A DNA stretch of 6,059 bases, from the NCBI GenBank assembly GCA_030431165.1, contig JAUIJQ010000223.1, positions 1 to 6,059 of the forward strand, written 5' to 3'. The notes below the pieces were generated by a model, which saw only the letters and a program-made list of their open reading frames with translations, ran no database searches and was not told where the DNA came from. Source of the DNA: Rhodothermia bacterium. Its GTDB lineage: Bacteria; Bacteroidota; Rhodothermia; Rhodothermales; JABDKH01. The number at the start of each line of letters is the position of its first letter. Within the stretch, counting starts at the first letter, position 1. Position numbers and translations under genes: made by a program. Below are positions 1 through 6,059 of this stretch, one piece after another.

Positions 1-1859
1 CAGGCTACTACTTCAGCCCACGCTATTCCGCTGATGGCAGCCGCATAGTCTACCGCCGCGGCAGCGGCAACGCAATGCTCGGCACCCGCCACAGCGTTGA
101 CACCGGATTGTACTGGATGGATGTTTCGGGTCGCGCAACCGTGCGCGCACGCACTCCTCACCTGATTCGTGAAGGCGGATCCGACCCACGCTTCAACGCC
201 GCAGGAGACCGCGTCTTCTTCCAAACAGGCGGGGGCCTTAGCAAAGAGTACAAGAGCGTTCGGCTCGACGGAGGTGACGAGCGCACACACTTTGACCTGA
301 AGTACGCGAACACCGTTGTGCCCAGCCCCGACAGGAAATGGGTTGCGTTTACGGACCTGTTCAACGCATACATCGCGCCGTTTCCCGAAACAGGCGGTTC
401 CGTCGAGCTCTCAAAAGAGATGAAGGCCGTCCCCGTTCGCCAGGTCACGCGAGACGCCGGTACGAGCCTGCACTGGTCCGCTGATGGCGAAAGCCTGCAC
501 TGGGTGATTGGACCGGAGTACTTCACGCGGGACTTGACTGACTCGGTTTCGTTTGCTGCATCCGATGCCAAGCCTGATTCCGTTGGCATTTCGATTGGTC
601 TCACGCTTGATTCGGATGTCCCATCCGGCCGTGTAGCGCTTGTCGGTGCGCGAATCATAACGATGAACGGCGCGGAAGTGATTGAGAGCGGCACGCTCAT
701 CCTCAACGGCAACCGCATCGAATCTGTTGGCCCCGCAGGATCGGTGTCAATCCCGGAGGGCACGACGCAAATTGATGCATCCGGCAAAACGATAATCCCG
801 GGCATTGTTGACGCGCACGGTCACGCCGCGCACTTCTTCAGCGGACCGACCCCGAAGCAGAACTGGGCCTACTACGCGAACCTGGCCTATGGCGTCACAA
901 CCGCCCACGACCCGTCAGCGAACACAGAGACGGTCTTCACATTGTCAGAAATGGTGCGGTCGGGCGAGATCGTCGGGCCGCGGATCTACTCGACGGGCAC
1001 AATCTTGTACGGTGCTGACGGTGACTTCAAGGCGATCGTAAACAGCCTGGACGACGCGCGTTCTCACCTTCGTCGGATGAAAGCGGTGGGCGCGTTTTCC
1101 GTTAAGAGCTACAACCAGCCAAGACGTGATCAACGCCAACAGGTTATCAAGGCTGCGCACGAACTGGAGATGCTCGTCGTGCCCGAAGGCGGCTCAACCT
1201 TCTACCACAACCTGACCATGATCGTCGACGGACACACCGGCATCGAACATAACGTTCCGGTTGCCCCCCTCTATCGCGACGTGCTCGAGCTGTGGAAAGC
1301 GACTGAGGTCGGATACACGCCGACGCTTGTCGTCAGCTATGGCAGTCTGAACGGCGAGTACTACTGGTATCAACACAGTGACGTGTGGAATAACCGCCGG
1401 CTTCTTCAGTACGTCCCGCGATCTGTTGTAGACGCCCGCTCGCGCCGGCGCCTGATGGCTCCCGACGAAGAATACTACCACGTCGTCATTGCCGAAGACA
1501 CGAAGAAGCTCGTTGACCAGGGCAACATCGTCCAGGTCGGCGCCCACGGACAACTCCAGGGCCTTGCGGCCCACTGGGAGATGTGGATGTTCGTGCAGGG
1601 CGGCATGACGCCACACGAAGCGCTACGATCGGCGACGTTACACGGTGCGCGCTACCTCGGCCTCGACCGCGACCTGGGCTCCATCGAGCCGGGGAAACTC
1701 GCTGACCTTGTGGTGCTCGACGCAAACCCGCTGAGCGATATCCGAAATTCAGACAGCGTTCGTTACGTGATCGCAAATGGCCGCGTGTATGACGCGGAGA
1801 CGATGAACGAAATCGGCAACCATCCCCGGAAACGGGATCTGTTCTACTGGGAACGCTAG
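1..1859 (+). CDS. PD40/TolB-like propeller-amidohydrolase fusion protein, 5' partial
   Basis: The reading frame is open from base 3 and its start lies outside the window; 618 codons are visible, ending in TAG at 1857-1859. Residues 1 to about 170 carry WD40-like (PD40/TolB-type) propeller motifs: SPRYSADGSRIVY at the left edge, DPRFNAAGDRVFF, VVPSPDRKWVAF and LHWSADGESLHWV. From about residue 211 (VALVGARIITMNG) an amidohydrolase domain follows. It has the metal-binding HGH after beta-strand 1 (His272 and His274, codons 816 and 822), a candidate carboxylated Lys368 in VKSYNQPRR (codon 1104), His416 in GIEH (codon 1248), and the C-terminal signature LGSIEPGKLADLVVLDANPL. Where most relatives have a GTD motif this protein reads GAHGQ (codons 1539-1553), so the usual catalytic Asp is not there. 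Proteins of this architecture are usually about 1000 residues or more, so several hundred N-terminal residues are probably missing. They are generally predicted to be exported metal-dependent hydrolases; the substrate cannot be read from sequence. An ATG at 75 is internal to the propeller and is not the true start. Confidence 0.93.
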   Translation, partial: GYYFSPRYSADGSRIVYRRGSGNAMLGTRHSVDTGLYWMDVSGRATVRARTPHLIREGGSDPRFNAAGDRVFFQTGGGLSKEYKSVRLDGGDERTHFDLKYANTVVPSPDRKWVAFTDLFNAYIAPFPETGGSVELSKEMKAVPVRQVTRDAGTSLHWSADGESLHWVIGPEYFTRDLTDSVSFAASDAKPDSVGISIGLTLDSDVPSGRVALVGARIITMNGAEVIESGTLILNGNRIESVGPAGSVSIPEGTTQIDASGKTIIPGIVDAHGHAAHFFSGPTPKQNWAYYANLAYGVTTAHDPSANTETVFTLSEMVRSGEIVGPRIYSTGTILYGADGDFKAIVNSLDDARSHLRRMKAVGAFSVKSYNQPRRDQRQQVIKAAHELEMLVVPEGGSTFYHNLTMIVDGHTGIEHNVPVAPLYRDVLELWKATEVGYTPTLVVSYGSLNGEYYWYQHSDVWNNRRLLQYVPRSVVDARSRRRLMAPDEEYYHVVIAEDTKKLVDQGNIVQVGAHGQLQGLAAHWEMWMFVQGGMTPHEALRSATLHGARYLGLDRDLGSIEPGKLADLVVLDANPLSDIRNSDSVRYVIANGRVYDAETMNEIGNHPRKRDLFYWER

Positions 1860-1880
1860 TTGATCAGACGAGCCGGCGGC

Positions 1881-4397
1881 TTATCCGCTTGTTCGGCTTG
1901 TTTCGTCAGCCGTACTGGTTTCGCGTTGGCGTGCCTTCTTGACCTGTGAGTTGCCCAGGTTGTAGGTGAGGTTCACGCGCAGACGACGCGAATCCCATCC
2001 GCCCGAAACATCCATGTAGAGTCCGCTGAACTCCTGCGTTGCGTGCCACGGCGCCGTGTTGAATACGTCGGTCAACGTGAGCTTGAGGTCTGCGCGTCCC
2101 TGCATAAATCGCTTGCGCACACCGGTGTCCATACTGTAGTTCGCGTCCACTTCGTACACCGCGCCCCAGATCGATGGGGTGTTGTAGTAGCCCGACAACT
2201 CGTAACTCCAACCGCGCGGCAGTTTGAACGACGACTGGTGATATACGTTGCCCGTCGTCTGCGAGACATCAACGGCTCGGTCACCACTCAGCGTGGCGCG
2301 GTTCCGAGTGTGGTAGCCCGTGACGCTGGTGTAGGTACTCCACCATTTCGTAATGTTGTACGGGTAGCTGACGTTTGCGCTTATCACCTCCTGCGAACTG
2401 AGGTTCAACGTCGTCAGAACGGTCCGCGAAACGTCGGTTGTGTCGGATACCTTCGCGAAGTAGTCATCCGTGTAACTGTAAGACACCGACGTGTTGAGAA
2501 CATACTTGTACGTATGCGTCAACGACACGCTGTGCGTGTACTGCGGCTGTACAAACGGATTGCCCTTCGCAAACGTCAGTTCGTCGAGCTTGAACTCAAA
2601 GGGATTCAAGTCCGCGTAGTTTGGTCGGTCAATTCGGCGCGAGTAGTTCACCCGAAACTGGTGCAGGTCTGTGGCTTTGTACGTGACGCCGCCTGACGGA
2701 AAGAAGTCCAGATATCCGCGCGTGACGTTGTCATCGTCCTGCGCTTCTTTGAACGCCGTGAGCTCGCCATTAGAACTGGTGTACTCAGCACGGACGCCCG
2801 CGCTCAGGTCGAACCGGCCCCGGGATGCCGCCCAGTTGGCGTATGCGGCCCCAATGGTCTCGCGGAAGAAGAAGTCGTTGCTTCGGTCAACGTCAAGCTG
2901 CGGAACACCTTCGACAATCTGGTAGAAGCCATAGCGATTGTCCGTGTTTACGTTCGAAATCTTGACGCTGGCGCCCGCGACACCGCCGGCCAGCGGACGC
3001 TCATGGTCGAACTTGGCCGCAAGGATGTCGATGTTCGTCGGTGATGTCGCCTGGAAGATGTTCGCAATGGTCCCGCCTTCCGGTGACGGGTCACGGAAAT
3101 AGTTTGGCTGGAATGATGCATTCCCGTTATGGAAGAAACCCGCGTCAGCGTCAAAGTTTGAGGTGATGCCGGCGCGATTGTCCCACCGCAGGTTAGCGTT
3201 GAGATTTACGTTGCGGCGCACGCCATCGTTGTTCGACGCCGCCTCAAGGATGGACACCGTCTCATCGGTCTGCCTGTCGCTGATCGGCGTCAAACTGCTG
3301 TTGTTCCAGTTTGCGTCGTTGATCATTCCAGACACGAGCATGCCGGCAACGAGATTGTCGCCGATGAAGACATCGGTCCCAAACCGAAAGTTGTTTGCGG
3401 GTCCGGAGTTTCGTGTCGAGGATTTCTGATCGTAGATGCGATCACCCTGAACGCGGTAGATGTCGATGAAGCTCTCCCCCTCTCCACCGTTGAACGCGTA
3501 AGAGCCGAAGACATTGACGCGGCGGTTGCGGAAGTTGAACGTTGTCCCCGCGTTGTATCGCGCATCACGACCCTGAGCCCACCCAAGGTCAAGCGTACTG
3601 TTGAAGCCAAGACTCCGGTCTCGACGCATACGGATGTTTATAATGCCCGCATTCCCCTCCGCGTCGTACTTGGACCCGGGATTTGTCACGATCTCAATGG
3701 CGTCTATCTCTGACGCCTGCATCGACTTGAGCTGCGCCGCCAGGTCTGATGCGCTTAGTGGCGACGGTTTGCCGTCGATGTAGACCTGCACACCGCTCTT
3801 CCCACTGACGACGATGTTGTCGTTGTTGTCAACAACCACGCCCGGCGCCTTCTTCAGCAGCTCAAGGGCATCGCTGCCCGCCGAGTTAACGGTCCCCTGT
3901 ACGTTGAGTACCGTTTTGTCGGGCTTGACCTCGATGATGTCGCGTTCTGCCTCAACGTTGAGACTACCGAGCATCACCGCGTCTGTCATCAGCGTAACCC
4001 GCGGCAACTCAACCGTCTTGCCGGCCTCCACGGAGAAGACGTCGGAGTTGTAATCGACAAAGCCCACAAACGTGACGCGGACCCAGTAGTCGCCTGGCGC
4101 AACCTTATCAAACTGAAAGGTGCCGTCCGCAGCGGTCGCTGCGCCAGTCACCATCGCGCTATCGGATGCCGCATACAGGACTGCAGTCGCAGCCTGCAGT
4201 GTTGCGCCGGCCTCATCAAACACAACACCGCCGACCGAGCCCGTCGTGGCGTTGGCCGAAAAGGCATATTCCGCTTCATGGACAGGACCCGCAAGCGAAG
4301 CGACAGGTCCAAAGAACACCACGAGCGCCGTCGCGGTGACGAAGAGTTGAGCGTATCGCCCGGACGTACGAATCCGAGTCACCGTTGCAGAGAGCAT
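1881..4397 (-). CDS. TonB-dependent-receptor-like outer-membrane beta-barrel protein with carboxypeptidase regulatory-like domain
   Basis: This is a complete 838-residue protein, read from ATG (4397-4395) to TAA (1883-1881). A Sec signal peptide covers residues 1-36: arginines at 8, 10 and 14, a hydrophobic core LFVTATALVVFF, and likely cleavage after Ala36 in SLA-GPV. Residues 54-136 form a carboxypeptidase regulatory-like beta-sandwich, with GxVxDExG at the start and DGTFQFDKVAPGDYWVRV in the middle. A plug domain spans about 153-258, with the family patterns KPDKTVLNV, ALELLKKAPGVVVD, VYIDGKPSPLS and IEIVTNPGSKYDAEGNAGIINI. The remainder, to about residue 816, alternates polar and aromatic residues as an OMP_b-brl_3-type barrel should, including YSRRIDRPNYADLNPFE and the last strand RVNLTYNLGN. 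A charged tail of 22 residues follows. The role is probably import of a large or scarce ligand across the outer membrane using TonB energy; the ligand is unknown and no SusD partner is seen here. The start is favoured because it gives a proper signal peptide, although no Shine-Dalgarno sequence precedes it. Confidence 0.95.
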   Translation of the reverse strand: MLSATVTRIRTSGRYAQLFVTATALVVFFGPVASLAGPVHEAEYAFSANATTGSVGGVVFDEAGATLQAATAVLYAASDSAMVTGAATAADGTFQFDKVAPGDYWVRVTFVGFVDYNSDVFSVEAGKTVELPRVTLMTDAVMLGSLNVEAERDIIEVKPDKTVLNVQGTVNSAGSDALELLKKAPGVVVDNNDNIVVSGKSGVQVYIDGKPSPLSASDLAAQLKSMQASEIDAIEIVTNPGSKYDAEGNAGIINIRMRRDRSLGFNSTLDLGWAQGRDARYNAGTTFNFRNRRVNVFGSYAFNGGEGESFIDIYRVQGDRIYDQKSSTRNSGPANNFRFGTDVFIGDNLVAGMLVSGMINDANWNNSSLTPISDRQTDETVSILEAASNNDGVRRNVNLNANLRWDNRAGITSNFDADAGFFHNGNASFQPNYFRDPSPEGGTIANIFQATSPTNIDILAAKFDHERPLAGGVAGASVKISNVNTDNRYGFYQIVEGVPQLDVDRSNDFFFRETIGAAYANWAASRGRFDLSAGVRAEYTSSNGELTAFKEAQDDDNVTRGYLDFFPSGGVTYKATDLHQFRVNYSRRIDRPNYADLNPFEFKLDELTFAKGNPFVQPQYTHSVSLTHTYKYVLNTSVSYSYTDDYFAKVSDTTDVSRTVLTTLNLSSQEVISANVSYPYNITKWWSTYTSVTGYHTRNRATLSGDRAVDVSQTTGNVYHQSSFKLPRGWSYELSGYYNTPSIWGAVYEVDANYSMDTGVRKRFMQGRADLKLTLTDVFNTAPWHATQEFSGLYMDVSGGWDSRRLRVNLTYNLGNSQVKKARQRETSTADETSRTSG

Positions 4398-4475
4398 CAG
4401 CGAGAACAGTCGAAGTAAGGGCGCGAGCGATGGGATGAGTTTGGGCCTTACGGAGCTAATCCGGCCAGGTTACAC

Positions 4476-4504
4476 TTGAGTTGCTTCAGCGGAGGGCATT
4501 TATT
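4476..4504 (+). promoter_or_regulatory. Weak candidate sigma70-type promoter for the zinc-finger/ELWxxDGT gene pair
   Basis: TTGAGT at 4476-4481 matches four of six bases of the -35 consensus, and TTTATT at 4499-4504 matches four of six of the -10 consensus, with a 17-base spacer. Transcription would start near 4511 and leave a leader of about 75 bases before the ATG at 4586, and would exclude the TTG start at 4481. In a Bacteroidota-type host the -7 element would be expected to resemble TAnnTTTG; TATTTCTC at 4501 matches this only partly. The support is position and a modest match only. Confidence 0.25.
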
Positions 4505-4509
4505 TCTCC

Positions 4510-4527
4510 GGCGCTAACTTGGCGCTA
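4510..4527 (+). repeat. Short direct repeat GGCGCTA spaced by 11 bases
   Basis: GGCGCTA occurs at 4510-4516 and again at 4521-4527, one helical turn apart, just downstream of the candidate -10 element. The position would suit a small operator or a leader element, but seven-base repeats arise easily by chance in GC-rich DNA, so no function is claimed. Confidence 0.2.
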
Positions 4528-4585
4528 CGCTGCCGCACACGCACCGCCACAACACGCGCTCAAAACGAAAGACTGCGCCTTATCG

Positions 4586-4855
4586 ATGAACGACCAGCAA
4601 GCCGGAATCCTGTGCGCGCGGTGCGAAGGCCTCGGCGAAATTTGTTCTGACAGTGCGTGTCCGACGTGCGCGGGCCAGGGAACGCTCCAGATTGCCGAGT
4701 CCGCTGACTCGCTTACTGCGTGCAAGCGTTGTCGCGGACGCGGTCGCCTCGGCGATGTGCGCACCGCGCCGGTGTGCGCCGCCTGTTTCGGCGCCGGCGT
4801 CGTCACACGTTCCGGCGCACGCGTTAAATTCAGTAACCGTCCAGCCAGTGAATAA
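4586..4855 (+). CDS. Small DnaJ-type zinc-finger protein without a J domain
   Basis: This 89-residue protein contains four CxxCxGxG motifs: CARCEGLG (residues 10-17), CPTCAGQG (25-32), CKRCRGRG (46-53) and CAACFGAG (64-71). That is the full cysteine-rich module of DnaJ/Hsp40, in which motifs 1 and 4 bind one zinc and motifs 2 and 3 the other; the spacings here (15, 21 and 18 residues) are close to those in DnaJ. There is no J domain with HPD, no substrate-binding C-terminal domain and no signal peptide, so it is probably cytoplasmic. An extra Cys lies at residue 20. The ATG at 4586 is chosen because the zinc fingers begin nine residues later; an in-frame TTG at 4481 would add 35 residues of unstructured, Arg/Ala/His-rich sequence. 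No clear Shine-Dalgarno sequence is present at either start. The gene ends 13 bases before the ELWxxDGT gene, suggesting an operon. Possible roles are a thiol or protein-binding chaperone accessory or an anti-TRAP-like regulator; none can be assigned from the sequence. Confidence 0.75.
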   Translation: MNDQQAGILCARCEGLGEICSDSACPTCAGQGTLQIAESADSLTACKRCRGRGRLGDVRTAPVCAACFGAGVVTRSGARVKFSNRPASE

Positions 4856-4868
4856 CCTTCCCCAAGAC

Positions 4869-6059
4869 ATGACACGTCTCGTCCCCACTGTTGTCGCGTT
4901 CCTGATTGCGATGACGTCCGTCAATGCGGCCGCGCAGACGGTGTTGCAGTCAACGAACAACACAAATCCGCTATTCGGAAGGGAGTTCGTTGCGAATAAC
5001 GGTCGGATATGGTTCTCCGCCATCGGCACGGTTGAAGGGGCTGAGGTGTGGTCAACCGATGGCACGGCAGGCGGAACCCAGGTCGGCGCCGAGATTGTGC
5101 CTGGTTATACAAATGATCACCCCGAGGAACTGACACCCGTCGGTGACAAGATCTTTTTCTTCTTCGACGGCGAAAACGACTGGGAGCTCTGGATGACAAA
5201 CGGCACCCAGAACGGCACAATGCGGATTCTCGAGAAGGGATACCCTGCCTTCAGTGACGACAACCCGATCCTGACAGGCGTCGCTAAGGCCGGCGAACGC
5301 GCGGTTGCTTTTGCTGACGGATGGATGATCGCCGTTGATCCGACAAACGGTGACACCACGCACCTGCGACCCGCCAACTCCGTTGGGTTTATACAGGCTG
5401 AAACATTCGCCTTTGCGTTCACGCAGCATCCGACAACGCTCGCGTCGGAACTCATTCGTACCGACGGTACGCGGCAGGGTACGGAGGTCCTGAGCAACAT
5501 CATGTTCAGCGACGAAGACCTGATCGGGCTCGCCGGGAATCGACTGGTCTTTATCGCGGACGAGTTCCTCGGGCAGGGCGAAGAAATCTATGTTTCGGAT
5601 GGCACGCCCGGAGGCTCCGGCTTCTTCGACGAGTTCATCGTCGGTAACGAAGACATCGCGTGCTCTGACATGACAACGGGTGATGGTGTTGTCTACCTGG
5701 CGCTCAAAGAATCCGCGGCCAATGCCTGCAAGCCCTACGTTTCAGACGGCACGCCGGGCGGCACACAGCCGATAGTCGACTTCACCGCACCGCTCATTCA
5801 CGGAATCGCGGCCGCCCACGGATTGATCTACTTCTGGGACAGCGCGGTCAACCTCTGGCGAACCGACGGTACCGTTGACGGCACCTTTCAGGTTGGTACG
5901 CTGCAGGGTACCGGCACGCCGGTCACTGAATTTGATAACGCGGCCTGGTTCGGCGGATTTGTCAACGGCCGCTACACGTTGTGGACGTCAAACGGCACGA
6001 TTGATGGCACGCAGGAATTCTTTGCTGGTGATGCGACCACGATTGATCCGCGATCGCTG
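4869..6059 (+). CDS. Exported ELWxxDGT-repeat protein, 3' partial
   Basis: The frame is open from ATG 4869 to the right edge with no stop (397 codons visible). Residues 1-22 look like a Sec signal peptide: Arg3, a hydrophobic core VPTVVAFLIAM, and cleavage near NAAA-Q. The mature part is built from repeats of about 45 residues, each ending in the ELWxxDGTxxGT signature: EVWSTDGTAGGT (59-70), ELWMTNGTQNGT (106-117), ELIRTDGTRQGT (194-205), EIYVSDGTPGGS (239-250), KPYVSDGTPGGT (288-299), NLWRTDGTVDGT (328-339) and TLWTSNGTIDGT (370-381). Strands such as GDKIFFFF and NRLVFIAD precede them, as in propeller-like folds. The family is known mainly as a repeat signature in secreted or surface proteins, often long and in Bacteroidota sometimes ending in a type IX sorting domain; the C-terminus is outside the window, so the export route is unknown. 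No function is assignable. The start is supported by the signal peptide and the 13-base gap to the upstream gene. Confidence 0.9.
   Translation, partial: MTRLVPTVVAFLIAMTSVNAAAQTVLQSTNNTNPLFGREFVANNGRIWFSAIGTVEGAEVWSTDGTAGGTQVGAEIVPGYTNDHPEELTPVGDKIFFFFDGENDWELWMTNGTQNGTMRILEKGYPAFSDDNPILTGVAKAGERAVAFADGWMIAVDPTNGDTTHLRPANSVGFIQAETFAFAFTQHPTTLASELIRTDGTRQGTEVLSNIMFSDEDLIGLAGNRLVFIADEFLGQGEEIYVSDGTPGGSGFFDEFIVGNEDIACSDMTTGDGVVYLALKESAANACKPYVSDGTPGGTQPIVDFTAPLIHGIAAAHGLIYFWDSAVNLWRTDGTVDGTFQVGTLQGTGTPVTEFDNAAWFGGFVNGRYTLWTSNGTIDGTQEFFAGDATTIDPRSL
5043..6020 (+). repeat. Array of ELWxxDGT protein repeats
   Basis: Seven clear copies of the repeat signature begin at 5043, 5184, 5448, 5583, 5730, 5850 and 5976. 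The DGT (or NGT) Asp/Asn falls at residues 64, 111, 199, 244, 293, 333 and 375 of the encoded protein. The one long gap, between 111 and 199, holds a degenerate copy around residues 152-163 (WMIAVDPTNGDT, Asp157) that restores a period of 40-49 residues. The copies have diverged at DNA level apart from short shared stretches such as GGCACG and GACGGTAC, so this is an old protein repeat and not a recent tandem duplication. The array probably continues to the right of the window. Confidence 0.85.

Larger units (their letters stand above)
4398..4585. other. Divergent intergenic region
   Basis: These 188 bases separate the minus-strand receptor from the plus-strand zinc-finger gene and must hold the promoters of both. 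Toward the right there is one weak -35/-10 pair and a GGCGCTA direct repeat. Toward the receptor I find no convincing promoter pair and no Shine-Dalgarno sequence before its ATG. No riboswitch, small-RNA or attachment-site signature is recognisable. Confidence 0.6.

Noticed and set aside
158..805. Minus-strand open frame of 215 codons inside the amidohydrolase gene
   Set aside because: It lies wholly antisense to a well-supported domain, has Ser/Pro/Arg-rich composition with no recognisable motif, and is explained by GC-rich codon use on the other strand.
1870..1895. Possible intrinsic terminator between the convergent genes
   Set aside because: The stems are four base pairs with no following T-run on either strand, too weak to call a terminator.
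2043..2696. Plus-strand open frame of 217 codons antisense to the receptor barrel
   Set aside because: The translation is dominated by Val and Arg with no domain, and the opposite strand encodes convincing barrel sequence throughout.
3822..3836. Perfect inverted repeat GTTGTTG-T-CAACAAC
   Set aside because: It lies inside the receptor plug and follows from the codons for VVDNNDN; no regulatory role is likely there.
4415..4451. Inverted repeat GTAAGG ... CCTTAC in the divergent intergenic region
   Set aside because: The arms are only six bases with a 25-base loop, which is expected by chance.
4481..4585. TTG-initiated 35-residue N-terminal extension of the zinc-finger protein
   Set aside because: It has no motif, overlaps the best promoter candidate, and the ATG at 4586 already includes the entire zinc-finger module.
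4580..5065. Minus-strand open frame of 161 codons across the zinc-finger gene and the start of the ELWxxDGT gene
   Set aside because: Both plus-strand genes have clear family motifs here; the antisense product has none.
5052..5503. Overlapping minus-strand open frames of 125 and 128 codons
   Set aside because: They are antisense to the ELWxxDGT repeats, which explain this region fully.

Overview
The window is a fairly GC-rich (roughly 57% by eye) bacterial chromosome segment with four genes and little non-coding DNA. It suggests a Gram-negative organism of the Bacteroidota/Rhodothermota type. The reasons are an outer-membrane receptor with a carboxypeptidase-like N-terminal domain, a plug and an OMP_b-brl_3-type barrel; an exported ELWxxDGT-repeat protein; a TolB-like-propeller/amidohydrolase fusion; and no clear Shine-Dalgarno sequence before any of the three visible starts. 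The lineage is an inference from protein families; there is no rRNA or other marker in the window.

Layout: (1) 1-1859, plus strand, the C-terminal 618 codons of a large PD40/TolB-like propeller plus amidohydrolase protein whose start lies left of the window. (2) 1881-4397, minus strand, a complete 838-residue TonB-dependent-receptor-like outer-membrane protein, tail to tail with gene 1 across only 21 bases. (3) 4398-4585, a divergent intergenic region of about 190 bases with a weak candidate promoter toward the right and a short direct repeat. (4) 4586-4855, plus strand, a small protein that is essentially a free-standing DnaJ-type zinc-finger module with four CxxCxGxG motifs and no J domain. 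(5) 4869 to the right edge, plus strand, an exported ELWxxDGT-repeat protein with seven clear repeats and one degenerate repeat in register, cut off by the window end.

How they may work together: the receptor and the amidohydrolase fusion could belong to a scheme of uptake across the outer membrane followed by hydrolysis of a peptide-like or other small substrate, but they are convergent, not co-transcribed, so this is only suggestive. The zinc-finger gene and the ELWxxDGT gene are 13 bases apart in the same direction and probably form an operon. I see no mobile element, CRISPR array, tRNA or rRNA. The least conventional items are the J-less DnaJ zinc finger beside an exported repeat protein, and the His at the position where amidohydrolases normally carry a metal-binding Asp. 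I found no convincing evidence of a wholly new multi-gene system.
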